A stretch of DNA of 64,000 nucleotides from Dicaeum eximium (GCA_013396995.1 VWZP01002845.1:5345482-5409481); one strand, 5' to 3'; positions 20,301 to 34,393 are shown, numbered from the stretch's first letter. Notes: generated by a model from the letters alone, not told the origin. Numbers and translations are program-made.

Positions 20301-21168
20301 TCTTGCAACCATGAATATGCAAAATGTTCATTCTGCCCTGAGGGTCAGAGCAGACAAGATAAGGCACTGTTTAAACGTTCAGAAGTGAATTGCTTAATGT
20401 TAGACACTTGTAAAAGAGCCCATAAATCCAGTGCAGATAGTCATCCATCCATTAGCTGCAGTGCAGAGAAAATGAAAGAATTTCGTCTCTTCTGAAAAAG
20501 GTGTCCTGTCATGCTGAAGTGAGGATCCTTGTTTGCATGTGCAATATCCCTTTGGTTAAACTATGTGCTGTTTCTCNGGGAGCGGCCCCCCCGATGCACT
20601 ACACCGCCCCGCGGGGCCGGCCGTGTGTACAGGTGTACAGTGTATGTGTCTCGTCGTCCGGGGGAAGCGTGTCCATCGCTTTATTAATATTATTATTATT
20701 ATGTTTGGGTGCTTTTTTTACCCTGGAATTTGTTAGATAAAGTGGGGGCGCTGCCTGCCAGTCAACCCCCGGTATATCTCAGGGATTGGTCCAAAAGACC
20801 TTTATAATGTTGTTGGGCTAATGATGAATTTTAGCAGGAAAAAAAAAAATTAAAGCACGTGTTTTTTTATTTTATATTTTATTTTATTTTCCTCTTGCAA
20901 CCATGAATATGCAAAATGTTCATTCTGCCCTGAGGGTCAGAGCAGACAAGATAAGGCACTGTTTAAACGTTCAGAAGTGAATTGCTTAATGTTAGACACT
21001 TGTAAAAGAGCCCATAAATCCAGTGCAGATAGTCATCCATCCATTAGCTGCAGTGCAGAGAAAATGAAAGAATTTCGTCTCTTCTGAAAAAGGTGTCCTG
21101 TCATGCTGAAGTGAGGATCCTTGTTTGCATGTGCAATATCCCTTTGGTTAAACTATGTGCTGTTTCTC
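19986..21168. repeat. 591-bp exact tandem duplication around a single N (assembly artefact)
   Basis: The bases 19986–20576 recur at 20578–21168 with a constant offset of 592; the only base between the copies is the N at 20577. I compared the two copies line by line and saw no difference. This is the signature of two overlapping contigs joined through a placeholder N rather than merged. Confidence 0.9.
20257..20262 (+). terminator. CDX2: Candidate CDX2 polyadenylation signal (ATTAAA)
   Basis: ATTAAA about 345 bp after the stop, followed by a T-rich tract. The same hexamer recurs at 20849–20854 in the duplicated copy. Confidence 0.35.
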
Positions 21169-22340
21169 ACATCCTCACAATTTCTGTCTTGTTGGGGGCA
21201 GGGGTGGGGGGGGGAGGCAAGTGGGCTATTTCAGTTGATCTTCCAAAGTACCCTTGATTTTATCAGATTTATGTAGTCTTCATCACAGCTCCATCAGAAG
21301 CAGAAATCCTTGAAAGAGCCCTGTGTTATATCAGGGCCTACTTCGCACAGGCTGTGGCCCATTGGGTAGAGAGGACAAATTACTCACTTAGGCAGAGATG
21401 AGAACAAGAAAAGTCCAGCTGATTTGGCCAAATCGCCCTGGTTGTTTGCCATACATACTCCTTACTTAGGGATGGGAGAAGTCCAGCTGTGAAGTGAGGC
21501 CAGGCTGGAGCAGCCACGCTGCAGCCAGTGCCCTTGGCTAGATGTGGAGCCAGCTCATGTGGGCCTGGGCCCAGCAGGGATGATGGGAGCACTGTCCAGT
21601 CCCAAACACGTTATATGGATTATTGACTTCCCCAGGATTTAGCCCCATGCTGTTCAGTTTTGGTCATCAAATTTATTTCAGTTACTCCATTTGCCTTCTT
21701 TTGGTTTCTTCCTTGTTGAGGCTTTTCTTATCTTTTTGCTAAAAGCCAAAGCCAAACTCTAGCAGCATCTACAGAGCTGCCAGGGGAGAATGGTTTGGTC
21801 AGGGACTGACCCACTGACACAGCAGCTCTCTCTGCCTAAGGGAACTTGGGGAAATGGAAAGCACCAGCCCCAAAGGTTCTGCACTGCATTTTGTCTGCAT
21901 GTAGCTCCGTGCCTCGCAGGGCCAGGGGCTGGCAGTCCGAGAGCGGACATGTGGCCATGCAAACCTGATCCAGGGCTCCTGTGCCTGGGAGAAGACCGTG
22001 GTGGGAGGCAGCAGCTCCAGTGCAAGGAGCCTGCACGATTTTCTGCTGCAAACGTGGTCTCTGAATAGGGCTGGCCAGGAAACACGGGTGCAGCCCCAAA
22101 GCAGTAATGCTCATTGCGTATGGGCTTGACACAGAACACGTCGTGCTGGGTCCAATGTCCATGGTTTGTTCCTGATCAGAGGGGGGCAGCAGCCAGATTC
22201 ATCCTTCTGTGACTCCAAAGGGTCCTTGGGTCATTCTGGAAGAGCTGCTGGGGACAGCCACACCTCAGCAGCGCCCAAACCGAGGGTCTTGGCTCTGCAG
22301 CACCCGCCCTAAACCAGTGCAGAGCCCAGTTGCACCAGGG
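21169..22340. other. Intergenic between CDX2 and PDX1, left part
   Basis: Non-coding. A G-run cluster at 21193–21234 has G-quadruplex potential. No gene or mobile element recognised. Confidence 0.5.
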
Positions 22341-22359
22341 CTCCCCGAGCTAGAATGGC

Positions 22360-22830
22360 TTTGCAGGCACCATGTCCCACTCCTCCCTCTGTGCTGTCCC
22401 CGGGCACGAGGGCTCTCGGGCGGCAGCAGCCCCGGGCGGGGCCGCCCCTTCGAGGATGTGCTCTGGCGCCCGGGGCCGCCCCCGCAGCATTGATCCCAGC
22501 CCGGCTGCTGCCGGAGCTGCCGCGCGTTGCTGCGATACGCCTGTCAATAAACCCTGTTTGGATTGTGGAGCAGAGCGCAAGGTTTGTTTGTTTAGTGGTC
22601 ATAGGTTCAAAAGTCGGCATTGTCCCACTGCAAATGAGCACAAGTTTTTTCTCCCTAAGGAAAGGCTGGCTGTGCTGAGTGGGAGGGAGAGATATCGGTG
22701 GGCCCTTTTATTTGCTTCCAGGAATAATTAATGGCAGTGAGAAAAAAGATGACCACAGAGTTATGAAAGACCATCAATAAGTAAATTAATCACAAAGAAT
22801 CGGAGGGTTTAAGAGGTGCTGCTTGCCGTG
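22360..22830. promoter_or_regulatory. Candidate enhancer with small CpG cluster between CDX2 and PDX1
   Basis: A CpG-rich stretch (about 22.38–22.53 kb) passes into low-CpG DNA with CDX-like GTCAATAAA (22543–22551), FOX-like GTTTGTTTGTTTAG (22582–22595), a DR1/HNF4-like AGGTTCAAAAGTC (22613–22625) and, at 22773–22792, adjoining ONECUT-like ATCAATA and AT-rich homeodomain sites. These are endoderm-type inputs suited to either flanking gene. Assignment is by motif only. Confidence 0.3.
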
Positions 22831-25480
22831 GTTTTGTTGGCATTCGCCCATGCCAATGGGGCTGGGGTGACACGGGACTGGCAGAATCCAGGACTCCTTA
22901 CTGCAGTGGTGGCACACAATTGCCCCTGGCACCAGCCCAGGCATGGCAACATTTGGGACATTTCCTGTAATCTTTCAGTAGTGTGCTTTGTGGGTTGTTT
23001 TTTTTTTTTTTTTAAATGCTGAAAGTGTGAAAATTTCTTTCTTGCCTGTAGGACTTTAGAGAAAAACAGTTGCCCTCATTGAGGTGAACTGTTTGATGTC
23101 CATGGAAGTTTTTTTTTCTCCAAAAGGTTTATTAGAGATATATAAACAAACCTGACACATATTAAACATCCCCGTTCCAGATCTCTTGCTCTCTATTAGC
23201 AAGCATTCATTTCCTGAGCTCTCCTCAAGCTCTTGACTCTGGCAACACAGAACTCAGATTTCTGAGTGTAAGAAGCAAGTAACCAAGCAAACCATATCCA
23301 TTTCAATTTTAAATATGTCCCCTCTCCCATTCCCAAGCAAGCAAACCATCGAGCTTCCCTCTTCCTTTATATTCCTCATGCACCATAAAGGAGTGTAAAA
23401 AGGAACAAACTGGGCATCCTGTTTATTTGAGTGGATATTTACAGGCACCTGGATCAGTCCATAGCTGAACTATGACATTGAACCAGAAGCTCTGTTTGTC
23501 AGAGGTGAGCTGGTTGTGGTGATCCCCCAAGCAACTCATAGGTGTTTTCAATTCTCACAGAGCCCCATGCAGTCCTGCAGCAGCAAACCAACACAGACTG
23601 GTGGGGCTCAACAGGCCAGAGCTGATGCACCTTGCTTGTCTGGCAGGGGCTGGAGCAGGAGTCCATGAAAAGAAAAACACAGGAAATCAGAAGGTTTGGC
23701 CTCAAAGTTACAAGCTGGAAGTCCCCCTCTCTCCCTCTCTTGTCAGATTTGCCCACTCCTATCGCTGTACCATAACAAACCAATTGGTATTCCTTCTCTT
23801 GGATTAACTCTTAGGCAAATACCAGTTTCCCAAGAAAGCTTTTGAGTTTGGGACAAGGGACAACAACAGGTGTCATAGCCCAGCATAGGAAGAACAGTAA
23901 GGTCCTTAGAGGACTTGGATGGCCTCTAGAGCAAATGTCTGTTTGCTCTGATCTGATGTATCTTTTAGGGGCACTTGATGTATCCTCAGTCTGATGGCTG
24001 AGCACTCTGGATCTGCAGAATGAATACAGGAAGTTTTATAAAAAAAAATATCTTACAGTAGGAGTAAGCGACAACTTCAGACATATTCTCCATCCAGCAT
24101 TTTTCCCACACAAGTGACCTCTGTCCAGGCTGTTTCCATCTGTGGATGAAGCAGTGGCTAGAAGCACATATCCCAGCCACCTAACAGAGGGCAGAGCCCA
24201 TCCTTCAGAAACCAAGGGGGGTTTTGCTATGTCTGACTGAAATCATGGCTCCAGAGGACTGTGTGAGACCATAGGTTTCTCCTTGCTACTCCATCAGCAG
24301 CTGGTGTGGAAAAGGCAATAATGGAGCTTACAATTCTGTTGACACAGCTCTGCTGTGTCATATCCAAAATTCATGACCAAACACCTTCCTTCGGTCCCAC
24401 ACAAGTAATGGGGCTGTGTGCTGAAGTTTAGAGCAGCTAGAGCTGGAAGCAAACCTTGAACTGATGCCAGAGAAGCAGCGCTGGAGGCCTCCCAGGAAGC
24501 AAACAGCTTGTAAATGTTAACAAAAGTCAGCAGGACTGCAGTCTGTTGAGGGCAGTGCAGCTGCACGGGCAGCCCGGCAAGAGCACAAGGCTACCTTGGA
24601 GTGAGAGGTTTTGGGGTGCAGCAGTGGCCTGGCACAGCAGAGTACAGTGCCAAGGAGGTGCACGCTCGGAATCGCTCCAGCAAAACAGTTCTGGGTACTG
24701 TCAGAAAGCCATGGCAGGGAAGTGTCAGAAACCTCTGGGGACAGATGGGAGCAAACTCTCCCAGAAGCCTTAGCAGCCTTCTGGGCTTTGCTCCAGAATA
24801 GCTCTTTGTCGGAGCAGGATGTTCCCGCTCTCCTCGCTGCTGGGGAAGGGCTGTTTCCTTCTCACCTGCACGTTCTGACATGCTGTGACTCAGGTAAATT
24901 CTTCTAATTTATGTCTCAGCTTCTGCAATGCCCCCGGTTCCATTCTCAGGTTTTGACACTTTCAGAAGTCAAACTTACCCTCCTTCAAAGAGGGCAACAG
25001 AGAGTTACTTGCAAAGAAACAGGAAAAATTTGAGCTATTCACAAAAACAAACAGTTTGTTGCCAGGAGACTGGAATTAGAGACTTGGGAATCCCTTTCAA
25101 GCCCTGTATTTCTAAATTGAGGTATCACCTCTTTTGGGATGACACCCACTGGATCCCCCCTGCCTCAAAGTAGGTACAGGAAAATAGAGGGTGAAAACTC
25201 ATGGATGATTCTCATTACACATTCATACAGATGTCTAGATACCAATCTGTGGCATTCATTAGACTCCAGACCAGTTAACCATTGGTAAATAACAAGAAAA
25301 ATTTTCTCATTGCTCCTAATTTCCTCTAATTAAAACACTAAGCTAAACTAATATCTCATGCAATCTATGCTAATAGATAATCTATGTAATGTAATATCTA
25401 ACCTATTGGTCCAGGTAGGTGTTTTGATTCAATTTTTCAAACTAAGGTAAGTCCATCATTACCTTTCTTAAGTGTGCTTC
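22831..25480. other. Intergenic between CDX2 and PDX1
   Basis: Non-coding, with a T-run at 22998–23013. No supported gene; short open frames have no domain-like features. Confidence 0.5.
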
Positions 25481-25770
25481 ATAGAATCTCATAATAGTGT
25501 GGTTGGAAGGGACCTTTAAAACTCAGCTAGGTCCTTCTGCCCTGCAATGACCAGGGACATCTTCAAATGGATCAGGTTGCTCAGAGCCCCATCCAACCTG
25601 ACCTTGAATGTTTCCAGGAATGGGGCATCCACCCCTCTCTGGACAATCCATGCTCTTCATGCCCTCTCTGGGAAACATGTTCCAGTGGTTCACCACCCTC
25701 ATAGTAGAAATTTCTTCTTTACATCTAGTCTAAATCAGCCTCCTTTAGCCTAAATTTCTGACACCTCATT
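25481..25770 (-). mobile_element. CR1-type LINE, 3'-terminal fragment
   Basis: Begins CATAGAATCTCATAATAG and contains GGTTGGAAGGGACC, GTTGCTCAGAGCCCCATCCA, AATGGGGCATCCACC and TTCCAGTGGTTCACCACC, the familiar 3' end of sauropsid CR1 elements in reverse complement. The ATTCTATG-like terminal octamer is at the left, so the element is on the – strand, 5'-truncated as usual. Confidence 0.9.
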
Positions 25771-28700
25771 TCCAACCTGCTGATCCCTAGCACTTAAGCT
25801 GGACTGAAGAAAATTAGAACGATGCCAAATGTAACATCTGGCCCTCAGCGGCCCTGCACCCAGCTGCAACAGGCAGGATTTGGGGAAAAAACACTGCTTT
25901 TAGTGCTATTCTGAAAGTAGAGAACAAGCCAAACAGAACACATGGAACTTCCCTGCTTTCAGCATTCTTCTTCCCTTAGTCACCCAGGTATTTTTGGGCA
26001 GCTGTCGCAAGCTCCTGCAGTTTTGCTTTTGAGTCAGATCCTGTTCCCCTGACATGTCTTGATGCCCTCCACAGAGTTACAGCCTGTTCTACAGATAACT
26101 TGCAAAGACCCAAAGACATTTGTGAGAGAAAAGCTGCCTTATCTCTTGCATTCTTTGGAAAGGGATGCTCCTCACTGCTCTGTCCCTTACTCTGCTGGCA
26201 TTCAAGACAAACTTTCAGCCCTGGAAACTGAGATTGCTTGTGGTCTAATTTTTCCATGCCATGGTGTGACCATGCAAACAGAAAGATCACTTGGGGCTAT
26301 AAGGCTTGCTTGGTCTCTTCCCTCCCTGAGTGTCACCAGTTAGGGCTTTCAACAAGGGCTTGCTTGTAATTGAATCCTTGGAGAACATCTTGATGCAGAG
26401 CTCAAACAGAAACCAGGCGCATGATTCAGGGCACTCCACAATCAGGTGGGTCTCAGGATTTTTAAGACCACAATTCTGATTTTAGGCACCCTGAGAGCAG
26501 TATAGGCAAGACATGGACACCAAGAGGCCTTCTGAGCCTCCACAGGCCTTCAAACTCCTAAATCAAGCAAGAGACAAGAGGGATAAGTATCCAAGATTTT
26601 TCCTCCTTTTTCCACAGTTTGAAAATGAGCCAATTCCCCTCATGGAGATTGTTGGGAGTCATATAAAGAGCTGTGCAACAGTTAACTACTGAGGTCTCTT
26701 TAAAGATAACTGGAGATTTTGATTATGTTTTAGGAAAATTCCAGTCCTGACCTGATCTAGAGATTTTTTGTGTTATTTGTAAAATTCCAGGTGAGATGGA
26801 ATTTACATTGGTGAGAATCGCTTCCTGTCCATAATACCAAAGAATTTTTTTTCTAGTTTAAAATACAAATTTACTATTAAGTGTATATTGTTTTTCTGGC
26901 AATTATGCTCATTTTTTTAGATCTTCTTTCCTCCCCATCAAGAAGCTCATATGCATCTGTAGAGGTGGAGGTAGAGCTAATCGTGGAGGGGTCTCTGAAA
27001 ACACCTTGCGCAACTATTCCCAGGAATGTAGTGACTCAGAAGAAAACGGGACTTCCTCTTATCAGGAGTGTGTTTCTTCCTCGAGGACTTCAATCCAGAA
27101 ACATGATCCTTTTTCTGTTCCCAGTAACGACATCCTGCTCTTCCAAGGCCAGAGCAACACTTTGGACCTACTCTTTCATTTTCAGTCACTCCCTCACCAA
27201 TCTCCTATCACAGCTCCAAAGGTGTTTTCCATCCTCACAGACTTGGTCTCTGCTGAGGTACACGGCTCCTGCCAGTAAAACGTGCCCTTTGTTATCTCTT
27301 TGCCCGTGGGCACACGCTCCTGAATTGGAGCAGGGAAACATCTCCACTGGCCCAAGGAAAGCAGCGGCTCAAGCAGGGGCAGATGGGGCTGGCATGGCAA
27401 GGGGCCAGCAGCCCACCAGGGTCTGAGGTGGTCCAGAGTCTGGGGCATTCAGCCTCCTCCCATGCACATCCCGACTCAGGCATACTACCATGGACACCTG
27501 GAAACCTGCCTCCTTCCCTCTTGGTGTAGGAAAGTGCTCCTATATGGTCCATGGGCTAGGAGCTACCAGGCTAGGTCACACAAATACCCTGGTGCTGACA
27601 TCCTCTGCAAGAGACAGCAAAATTGAAGTGTAGCATGAGAAAGAAAATAAGGAATTTTCCTGTCTCAGGGATAAGGAGATTACATCTGCCGTGGTAAGAG
27701 AAAGAGTTGGGGCTGCAGTGCCAAGTGCTCCTGGAGGCAGGGGATGCCCCCAGTGGTACCTGTTGTCTCCCTGCCGAGAGGGAGCGAGGCACAGCTCCTG
27801 CAGCCAGCGTGCCCCCCACCCAGACCTGGCAGCTGCCTTCCTGTGAGGCTCCTGTGGTCTGGGATGTGCTCTGAGGTCCAGAGCAATGGGAGAGCCTGCT
27901 GACAGGGACACAGGTAAGTGCACCACAGCAGTTTGCAGAGCCCACAAAAAACATGGAAGGAAGGAGTAAGAGCCCAGCAGCCTCTGCTCTTTTCCAAGCA
28001 GGTTCCTCACTGTGTCTCACCATGCCACTCCCATCCCTGTCCAGCCAACCTGCTCAACTCACTGGTCCCTTCCTGGCAGTCCAGGAAAAGGCAAGGGCCA
28101 ATATGAAGTGTTGGGAGCCCAATCAGCACAAAATGATGATTCATGCTGGAAGAATCAGCAGTGTCTTCTTATCTGACCTTGAATGTTTAATCTCATTCAA
28201 TCTGCTTTTCCTTTGTGAACATCATACTCCATATATGCTGTTTTATGAAAGACACAAGACTGCTTTCTCCCAAATCAGCAAGTGCTCAGATCCCTTCAGC
28301 AGTGACCTTCAAATTCAACCATTCAGTCCTGGTTCAGAGATTCTCAGCCTGGCTCCCAGATCCTCACTGCTCTGGCATCCTGCAGTATCAAACCCCTTGA
28401 GAAGAGTACTTGTCTCACAAAGTCAAGATCAATGTAGTTGCATTTCTTCACGCACCTGGAAATTCTCTGAAGTCATCCAGAACCTGCTGGGGTGGCAGAA
28501 ATCTTCCTTGCTGCAGTCAAGTTGCCCATTTGATAAGCAAAGGTAGGGCTGAATTCCTACATCTGTCCTAACAAATTGAAAAGTGCCAGGGAATATTCCT
28601 GGGCACTGCAGCTCAATCAGCTGGGTAGCAAATGGCTGGCGTGGTCCACAGCCAGCAGTTGGCTTGGGCCAGCTTTTGCTTGATTTTCAGTAGGGAAGGG

Positions 28701-31700
28701 TAGAGATTTAGAGTTAGGACAAGCAATAGACTGTTTTTAGGATGTGGTTTAGGTACAGCCAACCTGTTCTAGAGGGTAACATAGGAGTCAGCTGCATTTG
28801 GTGACCATTTGGTGACAGCTGGGTTCAGCGCTGAGGAGTGATCTTGAGGCATGCTCAGCTTATGGGTGCAGTCAGATTCCTAAGTGGCATTGAAATCACG
28901 TGAGCCAGCTCCAGAAAGGCATTCCTTCTTGTGTTTTTTGTAAGACATGGATACCTGGAAACTTCAACACTCCCAGTGAAATGTCCCTGGAGATACACCC
29001 CTTTCTCAGGACTGATTCTTGATGTTATTGCCAAGACACCGCCCAGATCACTGTGCCTGCGCAGTCGGTAGAGCTGAACCGTCAGGTGAGGACAGCTGCC
29101 AGCACCCATCTGCCAACCTGCTGGCACTCTGACCAAAAGCAACCCGAGCTTTCAGTAGGGAACTGCCACCTGCTTCCTCACAGCCAAAACTGTTCTCATT
29201 GCAGCATCTCTCTGTGGTGGAGCTGGAACGGGATCGAGACACGCTCCCAGGACATGTGCTCATTGCTGCAGGAAGGTCGGGGACCATAGCTGGTGACTTC
29301 CAATCTACAGTGGNTTCCGGCGATGCGAAATTGCGTTTCTGCCTCCAAACTGGGTTACTGTCTTCATCTGACCTCACAAGAGTAGTCTGGCACATCCTTC
29401 CTCCCCTGGGCTTGTGCCACCAGGGATCGATATAGAGTTTGAAATGGCTCAGCATCTATTTCCCACCAGGTATCACAGCAGCATCGAGCACAGTTCCTCT
29501 TGTCTTCCTCCATCTGCAGTGTTTTTCCTTTCTTCTCACAGTTGTTGCTACTGCAATACAAGACATCAGCCAGTGCTGCCATGTAAAACACGACCTCATG
29601 GAGCAGAACCTGCCAATGGTCGTGGCACCATCTGGAGTGCCCTGGTGGCACTAAAGAAAGCCTTTACATGTCCTACATAAACCATGTCTGAATGGCTGAA
29701 CAAATCCCTCTTCATCCTCACTTTTCTATCCTCTGTTCTCCACACTCATCATACTCCTGATATCCTCTTTTACAGCTGCTGTTCAAGAATCTAATCCAAA
29801 GCCCATTCAAATCAATCTCATTGGCTGCAGTTAGCTTTGGACCACAGCCTAGATCTCCTTTATTGGCTCTTGGCTTTATGCTTCTTCCAAGCCCTCAGTT
29901 GGAACAGTCTCTGCCTCTTTGAAGGCTCCCTTTCATCAAATTTCCCTTAGTCCCCTTCTTTCAGGATGTCTCTCTACACTGAGTAAGGGATGGCTTCAGA
30001 GAGCATATTGGGATGTAGCAGAGTCCATCTAAGAGATGGCAGAAGATGAAGAGATTCCTGGCAAAGGGGGATATATTCTGGAGTGGCAGCAGGAAAATTA
30101 AGATGGCCAACAGCCACGATGTGTCAGGCTGTGAAAGGAAACTCAAGCAAGGCAAGGAAACTCTTCTAGTAGCTATGCTGCACCCATGGCCCCAAGGGTA
30201 ACTCTCCTCTGTTTCCCTGCCTGCTTCTTTCTGACCTCCAGATCCTGCAGAAGCTCCTGCTTTGTGTCAAAGGTAGTGCAGGTGCAGGTGTGTGGTGAGC
30301 TATTTCCAAAATGAAAGATATTTCATTTCAATTTTTGCAGGATGATGAGTATTTTGTTGGATTGGTGAGTTGAGCTGTCTCATCCAGCTGCTTCTGCTTG
30401 CTGCAGAAAAAAAGAGGCAGAGAGGGAGGATTTTGGATTTCGGATTAGTGTCACATGCCACTGCACCCTCAGATTGGGGTGTGACAGCTTCCTGGCTCTT
30501 GCCCATCCACTGCTGCTCTCCAGTTCTGCCCTTGCCTGATGGTTCCTCCTTCTGTATCATCGCTTTCTGCCTCATGTTTTATTCCATGTATGCCTGAAGG
30601 AGGGAGAAAGCTTGAAAGCAAATTGTTCCTCTTCTCCTCCTCTCTGCCACTCTTCTGGCTCCCAGCTACAATTCCTTCCCTATGGCATGGAGGGAATCAC
30701 TTTAATCTCTTTAGTTGCTCCTGATGTCAACCCATAAAAGCCCTGTCTGTCCTGAGCCTCCCTCCCCACATCCTCCCAAGTGTTTCTAGAGCTACAACCA
30801 GTGAAGAATGACCCATCCAGGGACAACATCTGGAGGAGCAGCATGGACACTAAGATTTTCCAACAAACCATCACTACTCCCAGCCCTCCATAATCCAGTG
30901 GCTGGGACACCACAGTGAGGGTGGGATATTCCAGATCTTCCACGAGTAGTGCTGCTGTGTGGCTTACCTCACTCCTCAGAGCTTCATCCTGAGAGGATGG
31001 GATAAAAGGAGACATAGAGGCAAATGGGGCTTTGCTGGAACAGGAGATAAATCTGCCACCTGAAATGGGTTTTTACATCCCACATCTCTGCAGATTTTCT
31101 GACAATTTCCAGTGCCTGCATCTAAATGAATCTGGATTATTTTTCACAGGAACTGTGAGGCAGGTCTGTAAGATTTTTTTGCCAAGACAGAGCTTCACTT
31201 AGAGCCCTGAGCAAGCAGGACTGTAAGTACCTGATTTGTCATAAGCAGGGACAGCTGGAACAAACCCTACATGTAACAGTGAATAAACACTACTGCAGAG
31301 TAACTGCATCAAGTGGAAATCACTGCCAGAATCGCAACACTTTCCTTTAGTGCAGGGACCAGGAGGAATGTGGTGACAGGTGAGAAAACTCCACCACATT
31401 ACAAGGGGGAATCAAGCTTCTACAAGGAAGGTGCAAGCTGCAATTAACAGCTACGTAAAACACACAAAACACCTGGTTTCTGTATCATGACTTTTCCCTA
31501 GAAGCCAAATGGCATTCCCAGCTAATGATCTCATTGGTGTCATAATCCTGTAGCTGTTGAGGTCTTGGCATTACATCAGTTATCCTTTTCTTCACCCTTC
31601 TCCACTAATACCTCCCTCTGGCTTCTCCCCATAACAAACCAGCTGCTTCAGCCTTCATTTGCCTCTCTTCTGACCCCTCCTGCTTTCAGTGCCAGCTCAT

Positions 31701-32500
31701 CCTTCTGGCTGTCCAGCCACTGGCAGTGTTGCCTTCCATCACTATCTGGAGCACCATTCCTCTGCTTGCCTTGTGGGCCCATCCTGTCCAGCTTCTGCAT
31801 ATGAGCTCTGGGAATCTGCCTTGGTAATTTCTCTAAAAAGTCTCTAATAAGGCAGAAGTTGCTTGGAAATTTCATTTTCTTCACCAAAACTTTTCCTTTG
31901 GCTTCTTGGGAGGCTGTTTTAAAGAGAAGTACACTGTCCTCTCCTTGTTATTAGGGCAAGAATAGCCTATAACTGCAATATATAAGATTGGTTGGATGCT
32001 AGGAAAATGCACTCATGGTAGGAGTAATGATGCACTGGAACAGAGAAGATTGTGAAATCTGCAGTTATGTAGCCCTTAGTGAACAGAAAAGAACAACATG
32101 TCTGAAGTGATCTTACTTTGGGCAGAAGAACAGAGTAGAAAGCTCAGTGGTTCCAGCTTCAGTTCTATTTTTGCTCCTTCAGGGGTGCTCCTAAGGAATT
32201 CCTTCTTTGTCATGAAAGGGTCATGCAGCTCTATATTTTGTGGCCCTTTCCTCTGCCTTTATCTCCATCTAATCTCATGCACAGCTCGAAATGCTCTCTT
32301 GCACACCTGCCATGGTATGTACCTCTTTCTGTTTGAAGTGAAACTGTCTCACCAAAGTATGTGGGATGAATAGAACAAACCAGCAGTGATATGGATGCAG
32401 AGGGTGAAGTTGTGAGCAGGTTTTCATGCACAACTCCAGGAACCAGCCTGATTTTAACAACAAGTTCTGTCACATCCATTCCAGGGTAAAGTAAAAGGGA
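25771..32500. other. Intergenic between CDX2 and PDX1, middle part
   Basis: About 6.7 kb of mixed non-coding DNA with one N at 29314. No recognisable gene, RNA or transposon. Several open frames of 90–197 codons are present but lack start context, domains or compositional support. Confidence 0.5.
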
Positions 32501-32525
32501 TTTCCCCCTCCTCCTTTTATGACAG

Positions 32526-32615
32526 GTTTTTTTTGGGGGGTTTTTTTTGTTTTTTGGGGGGTTTTTTTGGTTTTTGTTTTTGTTTTGTCATTTCATTTCA
32601 TTTCATTTTCAGCTT
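32526..32615. repeat. T/G-rich low-complexity tract ending in short (ATTTC)n
   Basis: Alternating T- and G-runs (32526–32587) followed by about four ATTTC units (32589–32607). A G/T tract of similar make-up lies in CDX2 intron 1 at about 18570–18630. Confidence 0.85.
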
Positions 32616-34393
32616 ACAGAATGGATTAAAAATAAAAATAATCCCAAAACAGGAATGGCTATTCTGCCACCTTATCTCGAGCAATGTCACCTCATGCAGT
32701 CTCACCCTTAGCCAAATACTGACTCACCACCCAGGGCTTAGCAGCGGAAAAGGAGAGAGGGCACACCAGACGAGAGATCAGCTCTCCTGGCTGGAATCCT
32801 GGCAGGGAGTGAGAGGCACATGTTTGAATCAGAGGGACTTGAGCTGCTGTGCTGAAATGTTGTTAAAAGCCAGCATGCAAGGGGGCTGCTTTGCTGCTGC
32901 TTGCTGCAGGGAGGTGCAGCCTCCTCTCCTGGAGGGCTCCTGTTCAAAACATGACTTGGAGCCCCACGGGGCCACACCCAGCTGAGGCTCCCAACAGGGA
33001 ACTGTTTGCTTTTCTCTGGAGAAGGGTTTGGGCCCAGGGAAGTGGTGTTCAAACACGAGTCTCTGCACAGTCTAGGACCTGGTGTACCTCCCCTGGCTCC
33101 ACCTTGGTCCTGAGACAGCTTGGGCTGCCAGCAAGGGCTGTGGGTACCCTTTGTTTTCTCCAAAGGGAGCTCCATCCCCTGTTTCTGATTTCTTCTTACA
33201 GCAGGCAAATCACTAATCCCTGCCTGCCTTGCTGAGTGCTTTGAGGTCTGCAGGGAATGTCCAAAGCAGGCACAGCTGAATATGTAATGGTACACACGGC
33301 CCATGCTCAAACAGAACACCAGAGTGCTACCAATTGCTCTTGAAGACAGCTCTTCCAGTATCCTCTACCAAGTCTAGCCCTGGCAGTGGAGACACAAACC
33401 ACTGCACCCTCTGCTTTCTGAGCCTGCTGGATGTGTTTTACTTTTGAATCTTAAATCACTCTGCCAAGGGTTCTTTGAGCACATGCTTTTCTCCTCCTGG
33501 GTCTGGGTCAAAGAACAGGGAGAAAACAAAGCTTCCACTGTCAGGAGCTCGTTGCTCCCATTGCTCTCTGCTATGAGACACAGCCAAGCAACCCCTCCTT
33601 TGCCAATGCTCCTTAGCAAATGCATTGTTTTTGCAGTAGTCATTGCAATCTTCTTGTCTTGTTGGTCCAGCTCACCTACATCTCCAGAGTTTCTTCCCAT
33701 TTGATCTATATTTGGGTTGTTTGTGAAGAATATGTCTGTTTGCAAAGGCAACTGCCTCTTGTGACCAGTAAATCCTGGTGGATGGAACCACACATCAGGG
33801 CTCCTCTGCCTAAAGGCACCGCATGCAGAAGGAGCACAAATGCAGCCTATTCTCCTTGCAGTGGTGCTGCTGCTGGGAGCAAATGATTTCTGGAACAAGC
33901 CCTGATATGACACAGCAAGTGCGTCAGACCTTATAGTAGGGGAACCACGTGTTTGAGTTTCCTGCTCCATGAATGAGGCTGGCCAGGCCTGATTCATCAC
34001 TGGGGCATGCTGGGGAGAGAGGCACTCAGCTCATTTCCTCTGCAATTTATTTGTTCCTGCATATGCTGTGATCCCAAAAGCACTGGAGCATGCAGAGGAG
34101 CTGCATACCAGGACAGCAAGTGGTGGGAGGAGAAGAGATGTAGAAAGGCAAAGATTAGGAGAAGCCTTACCTGCAAGCACTTTCTCCTTTGCTCCACCAT
34201 TCTTTGCACTTACAGTTAAAGCACTGCTGGGGCACATTGGTGCTGGCATGATGCACAGAAAGACACTGGAAAAGGTGCTGGAAGCCAGTGGGACAGGAGA
34301 AGTGGTGATAAATGTTAAGTGTTAAATGAATGTAAATAGTGGGTAGGTGAAAGTATATGGCATTCACTACTAACTCAGACACTGCAGTGTTTC

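Noticed and set aside
19986..21168. Genuine tandem gene-end duplication of CDX2
   Set aside because: Exact identity over 591 bp with only an N between copies fits an assembly artefact far better than a biological duplication.
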